Assembly (NCBI RefSeq): GCF_009380165.1
Contig: NZ_WHUF01000003.1
Span: forward strand, 682,001 to 746,000
Reading direction: 5' to 3'
Source of the DNA: Rugamonas rivuli
Lineage (GTDB): Bacteria; Pseudomonadota; Gammaproteobacteria; Burkholderiales; Burkholderiaceae_D
Length of the DNA: 64,000 nt
The notes beneath the pieces are model-generated. The model worked only from the letters and a program-made list of their open reading frames with translations. It did not search any database and was not told where the DNA came from. The position numbers and the translations under genes were made by a program. Of this stretch, positions 54,079 through 63,552 are shown one piece after another (positions within the stretch are counted from its first letter, which is position 1; every line of letters starts with the position of its first letter).

Positions 54079-55479
54079 TTAGTGACTTTCCTTGTTAGCT
54101 TGTTGCGATCCAATCAAATGCTGCACGACCCGTTCCATTTTCATGAAGCGGGAGCCCTTGATTAATACGGTTGCATCCGGCGTGACGGCTGCTTCGACAG
54201 CAGCCAGCAAATCGCCGAAGTTTTCAAAATGACGGATGGTCGCGCCATGCATATGCGCGGCCAGCTCGCCGGTTACCAGCACCTGTTCGATGCCTTTGAT
54301 CTGCGCATACGCGCCGATTTCTTCGTGAAACTCGCGGCCCTGGGTGCCGACTTCGCCCATGTCGCCCAGCACCAGCACGCGCGGGGCGGCGGCCTTGGAC
54401 AGCACGTCGATGGCGGCGCGCACCGAGTCCGGGTTGGCGTTGTAGCTGTCGTCGATGACGACGGCGCCGTTGGCCGCGGCCTTCTTTTGCAGACGGCCGT
54501 TGACCGGTGCGAAGGTGTCGAGGCCCAGTTTGATCTTGTCCAGCGCGATGCCGGCGGCGTACGTACAAGCCACGGCGGCCAGCGCGTTGCGCACATTGTG
54601 CTCGCCCGCCGCTTGCAGATTGACGAAGAACTGTTCGGGTTCAGCGTCGCCCTCGCGGATGGTGACGAACATCTCGTTGCCGAAATCGTTGGCGCGGAAG
54701 GTGCAGCTTACTTCCGCATCCTTGGTCAGGCCGAAGCGCAGCACGCGGCGGCCGGCCGACAGTTCTTCCCAGATCGGCGTGAACTCGTCGCCATGCGGGA
54801 ATACGGCCACGCCGTCGGAGGGCAGGCTGGCCAGCACGGCGCCGTTCTCACGCGCCACCGCTTCCACGGTGTGCATGAATTCCTGGTGTTCGCGCTGGGC
54901 GTTGTTGACCATGGCGATGGTCGGTGCGGCGATGGCGCTCAGGCGGCCGATCTCGCCGGGATGGTTCATGCCCAGTTCCACCACGGCCGACTGCTGCTGC
55001 GCGTCCATGCGGAACAGCGTCAATGGCACGCCGATTTCGTTATTCAGGTTGCCGCGCGTGGCCAGGCGGCCTTCTTCGCCGTGGGCTGCTGCCAGGACGG
55101 CGGAGATCATTTCCTTGACCGTGGTCTTGCCGTTGCTGCCGGTGACGCCGATGACAGGCATGGCGAACTGGCGGCGCCAGTAGTTGGCGATCTGGCCCAG
55201 GGCCACCAGCGTGTTAGGCACGACGATGGCCGCGATACCGGTCGATGCGGTCCAGCCTTCCGGCAGTTCTTCGACAACGACAGCGGCGACGCCCTTCTCC
55301 GCGACTTGCGCCAGGAAGTTGTGGGCGTCGAAAACCTCGCCGCGCAAGGCGACGAACAGCGAACCTGCGGATACGCTACGGCTGTCGGTGGAGACGCCGT
55401 TGAATACAATTTCACCGGAGCCGATCAACTCGGCGCCGGACACAGAAGGCAGAATCTGTGCGAGTGCTGCACGCATCAA
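54079..55479 (-). CDS. murF: UDP-MurNAc-tripeptide--D-alanyl-D-alanine ligase
   Basis: Final cytosolic Mur ligase, adding D-Ala-D-Ala; 466 residues. Motifs are [28 protein letters not shown] near 27, [17 protein letters not shown] near 114, [16 protein letters not shown] near 165, and [20 protein letters not shown] near 345. It overlaps murE by 4 bases (ATGA). Confidence 0.98.
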   Translation of the reverse strand: MMRAALAQILPSVSGAELIGSGEIVFNGVSTDSRSVSAGSLFVALRGEVFDAHNFLAQVAEKGVAAVVVEELPEGWTASTGIAAIVVPNTLVALGQIANYWRRQFAMPVIGVTGSNGKTTVKEMISAVLAAAHGEEGRLATRGNLNNEIGVPLTLFRMDAQQQSAVVELGMNHPGEIGRLSAIAAPTIAMVNNAQREHQEFMHTVEAVARENGAVLASLPSDGVAVFPHGDEFTPIWEELSAGRRVLRFGLTKDAEVSCTFRANDFGNEMFVTIREGDAEPEQFFVNLQAAGEHNVRNALAAVACTYAAGIALDKIKLGLDTFAPVNGRLQKKAAANGAVVIDDSYNANPDSVRAAIDVLSKAAAPRVLVLGDMGEVGTQGREFHEEIGAYAQIKGIEQVLVTGELAAHMHGATIRHFENFGDLLAAVEAAVTPDATVLIKGSRFMKMERVVQHLIGSQQANKESH

Positions 55480-57032
55480 TTCGTCCTCATCATGGTTAAG
55501 CGGGCCGACAGCGCCAGCTGCGCGTGGTCGGCGTCGGAGAATGGCAGTTTCTTGCCCTTGATTTCCTGGTACGGCTCGTGGCCTTTACCGGCCAGCAGGA
55601 TCACGTCCGGCTTGCCGGCGTGCTTGATCGCGGACAGGATGGCGGCGGCGCGGTCGTCCAGCGTCTGCACCGTCGATGCCGGGTTGTTGCGGTCCATGCC
55701 GGCGACGATCTGCTCGATGATCGAGTGCGGATCTTCGCTGCGCGGATTGTCGCTGGTGACCAGCACGTGGTCGGCCATCTGCGCGATCTTGCCCATCTGC
55801 GGACGCTTGCCCGGATCGCGGTCGCCGCCGCAGCCGAACACGCACCACAGCTGGCCGCCGCGGTCGGTGGCCACAGGGCGCAGTGCGGCCAGGGTTTTTT
55901 CCAGCGCGTCCGGCGTGTGCGCGTAGTCGATGACGATCATCGGCGCGTCCTGGCCGCCGACCTGCTGCATGCGGCCCGGGGCAGGCAGCAGCGCTTCGAC
56001 CGCTTCGATGGCGGCGCGCAGGCCCAGGCCCTTGGCCAGCATCGCGCCCATCACGCCCAGCGCGTTGCTGATGTTGAAGTTGCCGACCAGGTGAGTCTTG
56101 ACCAGCGCCACGCCCAGCGCGCACTCCAGGTGGAATTCGGTGCCGGCGTTGCGGCTGCTGCGGAACTGGCTGGCGCGCAGCATCAGCACACCGGCGATGT
56201 CCGGTTGCGCGACGGCGTCCTGCAGCGTGTAGCCGATCAGCGGGATCGTGCCGGCCAGCGGCGCGCGCGCCTGCAGGTGGGCGATCAGGCGCAGGCCCAT
56301 CGGGTCGTCCAGGTTGACCACCGCCGTCTTCAGGCCGGGCCAGTCGAACAGCTTGGTCTTGGCGGCCTCGTAGGCCTCCATCGTGCCGTGGTAGTCCAGG
56401 TGGTCGCGGGTCAGGTTGGTGAACAGCGCGACATCGAAATGCATGCCGGCCACGCGGCCCTGCTCAAGTCCGATGGACGATACTTCGATCGCCAGCGCGG
56501 CGGCGCCCTGCTCGCGCAGGCCCGCCAGCGTGCGCGCCAGCAGCACCGCGTCCGGCGTGGTGTAGCCGGTGACGTCGTATTCGACATCGCCGCGTGCGCG
56601 GAACAGGCCCACGCCCAGCGTGCCGATGACGGCGGCCGGCTCGGCGCCGCGCGACAGCGCGTGGCCCAGCCAGACGGCGCTGGAGGTCTTGCCGTTGGTG
56701 CCGGTGACGCCGACGGTGAACATGGCCGCATCCGGCTGATCATAAAAAGCGTGGGCGATCACGCCGGCGTGGCGCTTGAGCTGTTCGACGGTGAGGTAAG
56801 GCACGGCCCAGCTGTCGTTCCAGGTGAAACCGGCGGGGTCGAACACCACCAGCGCGGCGCCCTGCTCGATGGCGCTTTCAATGAAGCTGCGGCCGTCGCC
56901 GGCATCGCCCGGGTAGGCAAAAAACACATCGCCCGGCTTGATGCGGCGCGAATCCGAAGCCAGCTGCGCGGACGGCGTCAGCTTGCGGATTGCGGCGGCA
57001 ACGGCCAAGGGGTCGAAGTTAGAAGTCGTCAC
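55476..57032 (-). CDS. murE: UDP-MurNAc-dipeptide--meso-diaminopimelate ligase
   Basis: Third Mur ligase; 518 residues. Motifs are ASDSRRIKPGDVFFAYPGDAGDGRSF near 25, GVTGTNGKTSSAVWLGHAL near 110, AIEVSSIGLEQGRV near 165, and FTNLTRDHLDYHGTMEAYEAAKTKLF near 192. The meso-DAP recognition signature DNPRSEDP is at about 427, which supports a DAP-type peptidoglycan. It overlaps ftsI and murF by 4 bases each. Confidence 0.98.
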   Translation of the reverse strand: MTTSNFDPLAVAAAIRKLTPSAQLASDSRRIKPGDVFFAYPGDAGDGRSFIESAIEQGAALVVFDPAGFTWNDSWAVPYLTVEQLKRHAGVIAHAFYDQPDAAMFTVGVTGTNGKTSSAVWLGHALSRGAEPAAVIGTLGVGLFRARGDVEYDVTGYTTPDAVLLARTLAGLREQGAAALAIEVSSIGLEQGRVAGMHFDVALFTNLTRDHLDYHGTMEAYEAAKTKLFDWPGLKTAVVNLDDPMGLRLIAHLQARAPLAGTIPLIGYTLQDAVAQPDIAGVLMLRASQFRSSRNAGTEFHLECALGVALVKTHLVGNFNISNALGVMGAMLAKGLGLRAAIEAVEALLPAPGRMQQVGGQDAPMIVIDYAHTPDALEKTLAALRPVATDRGGQLWCVFGCGGDRDPGKRPQMGKIAQMADHVLVTSDNPRSEDPHSIIEQIVAGMDRNNPASTVQTLDDRAAAILSAIKHAGKPDVILLAGKGHEPYQEIKGKKLPFSDADHAQLALSARLTMMRTN

Positions 57033-58804
57033 ATTTTCTCCTGTGCTGCATTATCAGGAATGATGATATGGGTAAGGGTTGAATCGGGCGTGATGTTCTT
57101 GGCGCGCAGCGCGTTGGCGGCCAGCGCGGAGAACACGGGGCCTGCCACGTCGCCGCCGACGTGCACCGGTCCGCCCGGTTCGTCGATCATGACGGCGATG
57201 ATGAAGCGCGGGTTCGACATCGGCGCCATGCCGACGAAGTTGCCGATGTATTTGGTCTGCGAGTAGCGGCCGTTGAGGAACTTCTGCGCGGTACCGGTCT
57301 TGCCGCCCACGCGGTAGCCCTGCACCTGGGCCTTGACGGCCGAGCCGCCAGGCAGCGTGACCATCTCCAGCATCTCGCGCATCTCGGCGGCGGTCTTGGC
57401 GCTGATCACCGGCGTGCCGTGCGGCGCTTCCGTCACTTTCTGGAACGACAGCGGGATGATGTCGCCGTCGCGGGCGAAGATCATGTAGGCGCGCGCCAAC
57501 TGGATCAGCGATACCGAGATGCCCTGGCCGAAGCTCATATTGGCCTGCTCGATCGGACGCCACGATTTGTATGGACGCACGCGGCCTGCCACGGCGCCGG
57601 GGAAGCCCCACTTGGGCTGCTGGCCGAAACCGACCTTGGTGAACATCTCCCACATTTCCTGCGGCGGCATGCTCAGCGCGATCTTCGAGGTGCCGATGTT
57701 GGACGACTTCTGGATGATGGTCTGGACGTCGATCAGGTAGTGCGGGTGGGTGTCGTGGACCACGTGGTCGGCGATCACCATGGCGCCGGCGCCGGTGTCG
57801 AACATGGTGTGCGGCGTGATGCGCTTCTCGTCCAGCGCCAGGCCGACGGTGAACGGCTTGAGCGAGGAACCCGGCTCGAAGGTGTCGGTCATCACGCGGT
57901 TGCGCAGCTGTTCGCCGGTCAGCTTGGTGCGGTCGTTGGGGTTGTAGGTCGGCCAGTTGGCCAGCGCCAGCACTTCGCCGGTGTGCACGTCCAGCACGAT
58001 GGCGGCGCCGGCCTTGGCGTGGAACTTCTCCACCGATTCCTTCACCTGCGTGAAAGCGATGTACTGAAGCTTGCTGTCGATCGACAGCGTCAAGTCCTTG
58101 CCGTCGTGCGGCTCGCGCACCGATTCGATGTCCTCGACGATGTGGCCCAGGCGGTCCTTGATGACGCGGCGGCTGCCCGGCTGGCCCACCAGGGTTTTCT
58201 GCTGCGCCAGCTCCATCGATTCCTGGCCGGCGTCTTCGACGTTGGTGAAGCCGACGACGTGGGTCGTCACTTCGCCCTGCGGGTAGAAGCGCTTGTATTC
58301 CTTGCGGGTCTGGATGCCTTCGATACCCAGCTTGGTGATCTGGTCGGCCACGTCCTGCTCTACCTGGCGCTTCAGGTAGACGAAGCCGCGGTCGGAATCG
58401 AGTTTCTTTTGCAGGTCGGCGTTGCTCATGTCGAGCAGCTTGGCCAGCTCTTTCAGTTTGGCCGGCGGCGCTTCCTGGACATCGTCCGGAATCGCCCAGA
58501 TGGCCTTGACCGGTACCGACGACGCCAGCACCTGGCCATCGCGGTCGGTGATCTTGCCGCGCGTGGCCGGCAGGTCCAGCGTGCGGGCGTAGCGGATCTC
58601 GCCCTGCTTTTGCAGGAACTGGGTCGACAAGCCTTGCAGCCACAGGGCGCGCGCGCCCAGGCCGGCGAAGGCGGCAAACAATACGAACAGCACCACGCGC
58701 GAACGCCAGACCGGCAGGCGTACCGCCAGCACCGGGTTCTTGGAGAACGGCACGCCCTTGGAACGGGCTACGCGCGACGTGTTCGTATTGCTGGCGCGGC
58801 TCAT
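57029..58804 (-). CDS. ftsI: Septal penicillin-binding protein 3 (FtsI)
   Basis: Bitopic class B transpeptidase that cross-links septal peptidoglycan; 591 residues from ATG 58804 ([15 protein letters not shown]). A membrane helix lies near 35-55 (VVLFVLFAAFAGLGARALWLQ), then the pedestal domain (LPATRGKITDRDGQVLASS). The transpeptidase motifs are EPGSSLKPFTVGLAL (active Ser), QKSSNIGTSKIAL (SxN) and GGKTGTAQKF (KTG). The start overlaps the ftsL stop (ATGA). The frame open to 59095 is only the mirror of ftsL. Confidence 0.98.
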   Translation of the reverse strand: MSRASNTNTSRVARSKGVPFSKNPVLAVRLPVWRSRVVLFVLFAAFAGLGARALWLQGLSTQFLQKQGEIRYARTLDLPATRGKITDRDGQVLASSVPVKAIWAIPDDVQEAPPAKLKELAKLLDMSNADLQKKLDSDRGFVYLKRQVEQDVADQITKLGIEGIQTRKEYKRFYPQGEVTTHVVGFTNVEDAGQESMELAQQKTLVGQPGSRRVIKDRLGHIVEDIESVREPHDGKDLTLSIDSKLQYIAFTQVKESVEKFHAKAGAAIVLDVHTGEVLALANWPTYNPNDRTKLTGEQLRNRVMTDTFEPGSSLKPFTVGLALDEKRITPHTMFDTGAGAMVIADHVVHDTHPHYLIDVQTIIQKSSNIGTSKIALSMPPQEMWEMFTKVGFGQQPKWGFPGAVAGRVRPYKSWRPIEQANMSFGQGISVSLIQLARAYMIFARDGDIIPLSFQKVTEAPHGTPVISAKTAAEMREMLEMVTLPGGSAVKAQVQGYRVGGKTGTAQKFLNGRYSQTKYIGNFVGMAPMSNPRFIIAVMIDEPGGPVHVGGDVAGPVFSALAANALRAKNITPDSTLTHIIIPDNAAQEKM

Positions 58805-59076
58805 TTCGATCCTTCCGGCGTCAGGTACTGGGTGCGCGCGGCGGTCAGCGGCGTCATGTTCAGGTCGCGGCGGGCGATCTCCTCGATGCGGGCGTGCTTG
58901 CCCAGCGTCGACTGGTCCAGCTGCAGCTGCGCCCATTCGATGTCGAGCTGGCGCGCCTGCGACTGCGTGCGTTCCAGTTCGATGAACAGGTGGCGCGCCT
59001 GGTATTGCGCGTTCACCAGCGACAGCCCGCAGGCCACCAGCAGCGCCGTCAGCACCAGGTTGATCTTGCCGCTCAT
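58801..59076 (-). CDS. ftsL: Cell division protein FtsL
   Basis: Small bitopic divisome protein of 91 residues. A membrane helix at the very N-terminus ([21 protein letters not shown]) is followed by a leucine-zipper-like coiled coil ([31 protein letters not shown]) and the tail [18 protein letters not shown]. It pairs with FtsB and FtsQ to activate FtsWI. It overlaps rsmH upstream and ftsI downstream by 4 bases each. Confidence 0.95.
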   Translation of the reverse strand: MSGKINLVLTALLVACGLSLVNAQYQARHLFIELERTQSQARQLDIEWAQLQLDQSTLGKHARIEEIARRDLNMTPLTAARTQYLTPEGSK

Positions 59077-60047
59077 GCCGAGCCTTTCGCCGCAACCGCA
59101 GGCAGGCGGCGCGCGACCCGCATCACGGCCGAACGGGCGCGCGGGTTGGCGTCGACTTCGGCGTCGGACGGCTTGAGCTTGGCCAGCAGCTTCAGTTCCG
59201 GCTGCGGCAGGTCGACCGCGCGGATCGGCAGGCGGCGGTCCGGCTGCTCGACATTGGCCTTGGAAGCGAAGAAGCGCTTGACCATGCGGTCTTCCAGCGA
59301 GTGGAAGCTGATGATGGCGATGATGCCGCCCGGCGCCAGGCTGTTCCAGGCCTGGGTCAGACCGATCTCGAGGTCTTCAAGCTCTTTATTGATGAAAATC
59401 CGGATAGCCTGAAAGGTACGGGTGGCCGGGTCCTTGCCCTTTTCCCGAGTCTTGACCGCGCCTGCCACGATGCCGGCAAGCTGTCGTGTGGTTGAAATTG
59501 GCTCGACTGCCCTGCGAGCAACAATCGCCTTTGCAATCTGAAAAGCAAACCGTTCTTCCCCATATTCCTTGATCACCTTTTCCAGTGTCTGTTCAGTTTC
59601 TGTGGCGAGCCACTCCGCCGCCGACATGCCGCGCGTGGTATCCATGCGCATGTCGAGCGGGCCGTCGTTGCGGAAGCTGAAGCCGCGCGCGGCGTCGTCC
59701 ACCTGCGGCGACGAGATGCCCAGGTCGAGCAAAATGCCGTCGGCCTGCGCCACGCCGCGCTCGGCCAGCGCCGCATGCATGGTGGCGAAGCTGTCGTGGA
59801 CGATGGTAAAACGCGGGTCGGTAATCTGCTCGGCGGTGGCGATCGCCTGCAGGTCTTTGTCGAAGGCGATCAGGCGCGCCTTGGCGCCCAGTTTGGACAG
59901 GATCAGGCGCGAGTGGCCGCCGCGGCCGAACGTGCCGTCGACGTAGACGCCGTCGGCGCGCGCGCCATCCAGCGCCAGCGCGTCGACAGCTTCGTCAAGC
60001 AGCACCGTCCGATGCTGAAATTCCGGCACCGATGTAGTGGTCATCAC
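59073..60047 (-). CDS. rsmH: 16S rRNA m4C1402 methyltransferase
   Basis: Methylates N4 of C1402 in 16S rRNA (formerly MraW); 324 residues. Motifs are [14 protein letters not shown] near 11, [16 protein letters not shown] near 35 (SAM site), [34 protein letters not shown] near 104-135, and [16 protein letters not shown] near 250. It lies 6 bases after mraZ and overlaps ftsL by 4 bases. Confidence 0.98.
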   Translation of the reverse strand: MMTTTSVPEFQHRTVLLDEAVDALALDGARADGVYVDGTFGRGGHSRLILSKLGAKARLIAFDKDLQAIATAEQITDPRFTIVHDSFATMHAALAERGVAQADGILLDLGISSPQVDDAARGFSFRNDGPLDMRMDTTRGMSAAEWLATETEQTLEKVIKEYGEERFAFQIAKAIVARRAVEPISTTRQLAGIVAGAVKTREKGKDPATRTFQAIRIFINKELEDLEIGLTQAWNSLAPGGIIAIISFHSLEDRMVKRFFASKANVEQPDRRLPIRAVDLPQPELKLLAKLKPSDAEVDANPRARSAVMRVARRLPAVAAKGSA

Positions 60048-60053
60048 GGAGCC

Positions 60054-60482
60054 TTAGAAAGAGAAATTAGCGAGAACATCGGGGGTGCCGGCTTCAATCG
60101 CCTGCTGCTCTTGTTGCGCCATCTTGGCGGCATCCCAGATTTCGAAATGAGAACCCATGCCCATCATCATGACCTCGCGCTCCAGGCCGACGGCGCTGCG
60201 CAGTTCGGGGGCGATCAGGATGCGGCCGGCCGTGTCCATTTCGACGTCGGTGGCGTAGCCGAGGAAGATGCGCTGCCAGGCGCGGGCCTGCAACGGCCAT
60301 TGGGAGATCTGTTGGCGGTGCTGTTCCCACACCGGGCGGGGGAACAACATGACGCAGCCGTCGGGATGGCGGGTCAGCGTGAGGCGGCCTTCGCACTGGA
60401 TCGAGAGCGCGTCACGGTGCTTGGCAGGGATAGACATCCTGCCTTTGGCATCGAGATTGATTGCGGACGCGCCTTGAAACAC
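60054..60482 (-). CDS. mraZ: Transcriptional regulator MraZ
   Basis: Ring-forming AbrB-fold DNA-binding protein of 142 residues that represses the dcw cluster. Two MraZ domains are seen: FQGASAINLDAKGRMSIPAKHRDAL near 2-26 and FLGYATDVEMDTAGRILIAPELRSAVGL near 70-97, each with the family DxxGR signature. It is the first gene of the cluster. Its probable operator lies 90-125 bases upstream (annotated), so the gene is likely autoregulated. Confidence 0.98.
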   Translation of the reverse strand: MFQGASAINLDAKGRMSIPAKHRDALSIQCEGRLTLTRHPDGCVMLFPRPVWEQHRQQISQWPLQARAWQRIFLGYATDVEMDTAGRILIAPELRSAVGLEREVMMMGMGSHFEIWDAAKMAQQEQQAIEAGTPDVLANFSF

Positions 60483-60571
60483 GGGATTACCTTTTGACCT
60501 CAGTAGGGTTAGCGGAGCATGATCGGCGCTTTCCGGTTTTCATCTCCCCCGCCGCTAAGTCGGGTGAAATT

Positions 60572-60606
60572 TCCCACAAAAAGACACTTTTTCACACAGA
60601 TGCCCA
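60572..60606 (-). promoter_or_regulatory. MraZ operator: four boxes with 10-base period
   Basis: Read leftward, four 5-base units lie exactly 10 bases apart: TGGGC (60602-60606), TGTGA (60592-60596), TGTCT (60582-60586) and TGGGA (60572-60576). MraZ is known to bind TGGGN direct repeats separated by 5 bases. Two units match exactly and two share TG at the start. They begin in the last base of the -10 element, so binding would block initiation. Confidence 0.88.
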
Positions 60607-60634
60607 CTTTAGAGGAAGCAAGAATAGTGGTCAA
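60606..60634 (-). promoter_or_regulatory. Sigma70-type promoter of the dcw cluster
   Basis: Leftward -35 TTGACC (60629-60634) and -10 TAAAGT (60606-60611) are separated by exactly 17 bases. The MraZ boxes start directly after the -10. The mraZ ATG is at 60482, giving a leader of about 115 bases. Confidence 0.8.
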
Positions 60635-61060
60635 GCGCTTTCAGGCAAACGAAACAGCGATTTTAGTAATGAAATTAAGGACTTAGCGCGATTCCTTGAA
60701 GCCGGGTAGAAATAAAATAGTTAGGTAAATTAAGTACTTATGACAAACAGTGAATGTGCTACCTCATCTGTGCACATGTGTTTGAACGCACTAAAACGGG
60801 GAAAAAGAGCGTATAAAATAATTGAATTAAATGCATATAGTTGCAAGACGCCAACATTGCAGTATTAAAACGACAACAGGGGCGAACGGGCGGCAGCGGG
60901 GGGATTTCTTGCGGCAAGTCGCGCCGGCGGCGCACTCAGCTGGATGGGAAAACCTGGGGTCGAGCGGGGACAGCGCCACGGCGCAGGGCAACTTGTATAG
61001 ACAAGTCAGCCGCCGCACCGCCACGCCGCATTATACGAAATCCGTGGCCGGAAATCGGGA

Positions 61061-61084
61061 AACGGCAGCCGGGCGGCTGCCGTT
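61061..61084 (-). terminator. Hairpin after the collagenase gene
   Basis: The 10-base perfect arms AACGGCAGCC (61061-61070) and GGCTGCCGTT (61075-61084) surround a 4-base loop. Read leftward the stem is followed by TCCCG, and read rightward by TTAAGC, so the T-tract is short. It lies 32 bases after the collagenase stop and is a likely transcription end. Confidence 0.6.
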
Positions 61085-61115
61085 TTAAGCGCTTTCTAAG
61101 ACCGCTTCAGCGAAG

Positions 61116-63362
61116 TCAATCGTAGGTCGCGTACACCGTCACGCCGCTGAAGCTGGTTTTAGCCTTCAGCATGATGTAGTACCAGTGGCCGGCCACCGGA
61201 TTGGCGATGCTGACGTTTTCCGAGTTGCCGGCCGCGGCCGACACCATGTCGTACGATGCGACGGTCGGGTAGCGGTCCAGCGCCACGTACATGTCGGCGT
61301 CGCCGCTGCCGCCGCGGCTGAAGATCTTCACATTGGTGGCGCCGGCCGGCACCATCAGGTAGACGTAAGCCGCGGTGGACGAACCCAGGCCGCCGATGCC
61401 GCAGTTCTTGCCCAGGTAGCTGGTCGAGGCGCAGGCCGGCAGTTGCGGTTCAGGCATGGGCGGCTGGCCGGCCGTGGTGGCGCTGTTGACCCAGTCGGCG
61501 AACTCGGCGTCGTAGCTGGTGCCGATGCGGGCCATAAAGCTCTGGTAGCCGCTGTAGTCGCCGATGCGGAACATGCCCAGCACGGCATCGACGTCGGCGC
61601 GGTGGCGCTCCATCATGAAGCGGGTAGCCATGTAACCCCAGCGATAGGCGCGGATCACATAGTCGTTCATGCTGTAGGTGTTGCCGAAGATCTGGCTCAG
61701 GCGGTAGGTGCCGGTCTTGGTGATGTCGATCGCGACCTGGTTGTTATTCTTCAGCGACAGGTACTCGGCGATGCCTTCGATCCACCACACGGTCGGCACC
61801 GACGTGGCCTGGCCGAAATCGCCCAGCATGTCGAAGCGGCCGTCCAGGTAGTGCACATACTCGTGCTCCAGGTTCCACACCTGGAAGGTCGGACGCAGCC
61901 ACGAAGCTTCGTGGGCGATGAAGCGGGCCTGGTTGCCGGGCACGTCAGGCTCGCCTTCCAGGTACATGCCGCCGTTGTCGGTGCTGATGCCGTAGATGAT
62001 GGAGGCGTACTTGCTGTAGTTGGTGTAGTCGTCGAACACCACCAGTTCCAGCGAGGTGTTGTTGTCGTTGGCGACAGGGATGCGCTTGGTCTTCAACATC
62101 TCGTGCGCATAGTTTTCCTCGGTCGCCAGCTTGTCGCAGCTGTCCTGCATTTGCGCCGGCGTCATGTCCTGGGCACGGATGCGCAGCGTCGGGCTGCACG
62201 ACTTGCTGTACTTGAGGATGGCGTTGGCCAGCTTGGTGGTGAAGTCGCAGGTGCCGTACTGGGCGCAGTTCTCGTTGTCGTAGTACTTGACGGCGCTGGC
62301 GGCGGCCAGCCACAGGTCGCTGTCGGCGCTGGTCAGGCTGGTGGTGGCCAGCATGTTCAACACCATAGGCTTGACGCCGGCCTTGAGCGCCGGATACTGC
62401 ATGAAGCGGAATGCCTCGTTGGTCGCATCGTTGAGCTGGTAGCTGTAGTCGCCGCCCAGCAGCGCGGTCTTGTTGGAGATTACGAAGTTGTTCAGCGCGG
62501 TCGCATACGACAGGTCGTTCTGCACTACCGGCGCGGCGTCGGGACGGAAGTGGGAATAGAACAGCACCGTCAGCGCCGACGTGAAGCCGCCGCTGGCACT
62601 GGCGTTGCGCAGGCCATCGACCGCGTTCGGCGTGTTCGCGCTGTTGGTGTAGCGCTGCACCAGGGCTTTCATGCTGGGCAGGTAGAAGGCTTCGTCATGC
62701 ATATTGGTGATCAGGCGCAGCGTTTCGCCGGCCGTGGTGTAGGCCACCGCGTTGGGCGCGTACAGCCGGGTGCTCTCGGCCAGCTGCTTGATCGGCGTGC
62801 GCAGCGTCGTCTTCACCGATTGCGCCGGCTGGGCGATGGTGCCGCCTTCGGCCAGGTAGTAGCCGGCGCGCAGGTACAGCGCCAGGTTGACCAGCGCCAT
62901 ATTGCTGGCGTTGTAGCTGCCGGCTTCCTGCGTGAAGCGGCTGGCGATGGCGCTCAGGTTGGCGTCCGAGTAGACCGTCGCGCCCTGCGCCGGCGTCAGC
63001 GAGAACAGGCCGTAGGTGCATTCAAAGTCCGGCAGGCTGACCAGGTAGTCGGCCAGCGCGGCGCCGCTGTAGGTGGCCAGCTTGGTCATGTCCTTGCATT
63101 CCGGCGTGGCGCTCAGCGGCGTCAGGCTGTTGCGCTGCTGGCGCGGCAGCAGGTCGTAGCGCGGCTTGGTGGTCGGCGCCAGCTGGTACTTCTGCTGCTC
63201 GACCGATGGCGGCAGGGTTTGGCGCTGGTGCGGCATGGGCGCCTGTTTCAGGCGGCCGTGTTTGTCTGCGGCGGGATCGCCGCCGTTGTCGGCATGGGCG
63301 GCAACGGCCAGGCTGACGGCGCATAGGCCGCCTAGATACAGGATATTCCTCGATAACGACAT
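61116..63362 (-). CDS. Secreted microbial collagenase (peptidase M9) with C-terminal PPC domain
   Basis: Zinc metalloprotease of 748 residues, exported by a signal peptide (ILYLGGLCAVSLAVAAHA). A propeptide-like Pro/Gln-rich stretch (about 25-80) precedes the M9 N-terminal activator domain (about 85-285). The catalytic domain has the zinc motif HEYVH at about 500-504 and the third-ligand helix WWIEGIAEYLSL near 529, as in Vibrio-type collagenases. A C-terminal pre-peptidase domain (about 650-745, VYLMVPAGATNVKIFSRGGSGDADMYVALDRYP) probably binds substrate. It should degrade collagen or gelatin outside the cell. It is a single-gene unit; the regulator downstream of its promoter side reads in the same direction. 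Confidence 0.93.
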   Translation of the reverse strand: MSLSRNILYLGGLCAVSLAVAAHADNGGDPAADKHGRLKQAPMPHQRQTLPPSVEQQKYQLAPTTKPRYDLLPRQQRNSLTPLSATPECKDMTKLATYSGAALADYLVSLPDFECTYGLFSLTPAQGATVYSDANLSAIASRFTQEAGSYNASNMALVNLALYLRAGYYLAEGGTIAQPAQSVKTTLRTPIKQLAESTRLYAPNAVAYTTAGETLRLITNMHDEAFYLPSMKALVQRYTNSANTPNAVDGLRNASASGGFTSALTVLFYSHFRPDAAPVVQNDLSYATALNNFVISNKTALLGGDYSYQLNDATNEAFRFMQYPALKAGVKPMVLNMLATTSLTSADSDLWLAAASAVKYYDNENCAQYGTCDFTTKLANAILKYSKSCSPTLRIRAQDMTPAQMQDSCDKLATEENYAHEMLKTKRIPVANDNNTSLELVVFDDYTNYSKYASIIYGISTDNGGMYLEGEPDVPGNQARFIAHEASWLRPTFQVWNLEHEYVHYLDGRFDMLGDFGQATSVPTVWWIEGIAEYLSLKNNNQVAIDITKTGTYRLSQIFGNTYSMNDYVIRAYRWGYMATRFMMERHRADVDAVLGMFRIGDYSGYQSFMARIGTSYDAEFADWVNSATTAGQPPMPEPQLPACASTSYLGKNCGIGGLGSSTAAYVYLMVPAGATNVKIFSRGGSGDADMYVALDRYPTVASYDMVSAAAGNSENVSIANPVAGHWYYIMLKAKTSFSGVTVYATYD

Positions 63363-63457
63363 GTCTGCCTCTCTTCAAGATAGTTATAAGTATTCGCCGC
63401 GCGCCTTGTGGGCGGGTCGGCTGGGTGATACTAGCTTGATGAGTTTGCAAGGCATTG

Positions 63458-63477
63458 CGCGCACCGATGGGTGCGCG
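63458..63477. repeat. Hairpin between the AraC-type regulator and the collagenase
   Basis: An 8-base perfect stem, CGCGCACC / GGTGCGCG, with loop GATG lies between the regulator stop and the collagenase start. Without a T-tract on either side it is a weak terminator candidate or an operator. Confidence 0.4.
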
Positions 63478-63552
63478 GCGGTTCGCTATATTTAAACAGC
63501 CGGGGACGTGGGATCGGCACAGTGCTTGCGCCGAAATACCACAGTTTTGAGG

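Larger units (their letters stand above)
60483..61115. other. 633-base intergenic region upstream of the dcw cluster
   Basis: Holds the mraZ leader, the MraZ operator (60572-60606) and the promoter (60606-60634). Bases 60640-60840 are AT-rich, and 60860-61060 is GC-rich without a recognisable gene. Short open frames at 60461-60709 and 60831-61125 have no family features or ribosome-binding sites. A hairpin at 61061-61084 belongs to the collagenase gene. Confidence 0.6.

Noticed and set aside
60831..61125. Short overlapping rightward frames between the dcw promoter region and the collagenase gene.
   Set aside because: Arg/Gly-rich translations without motifs or ribosome-binding sites, in a region with no other sign of coding.
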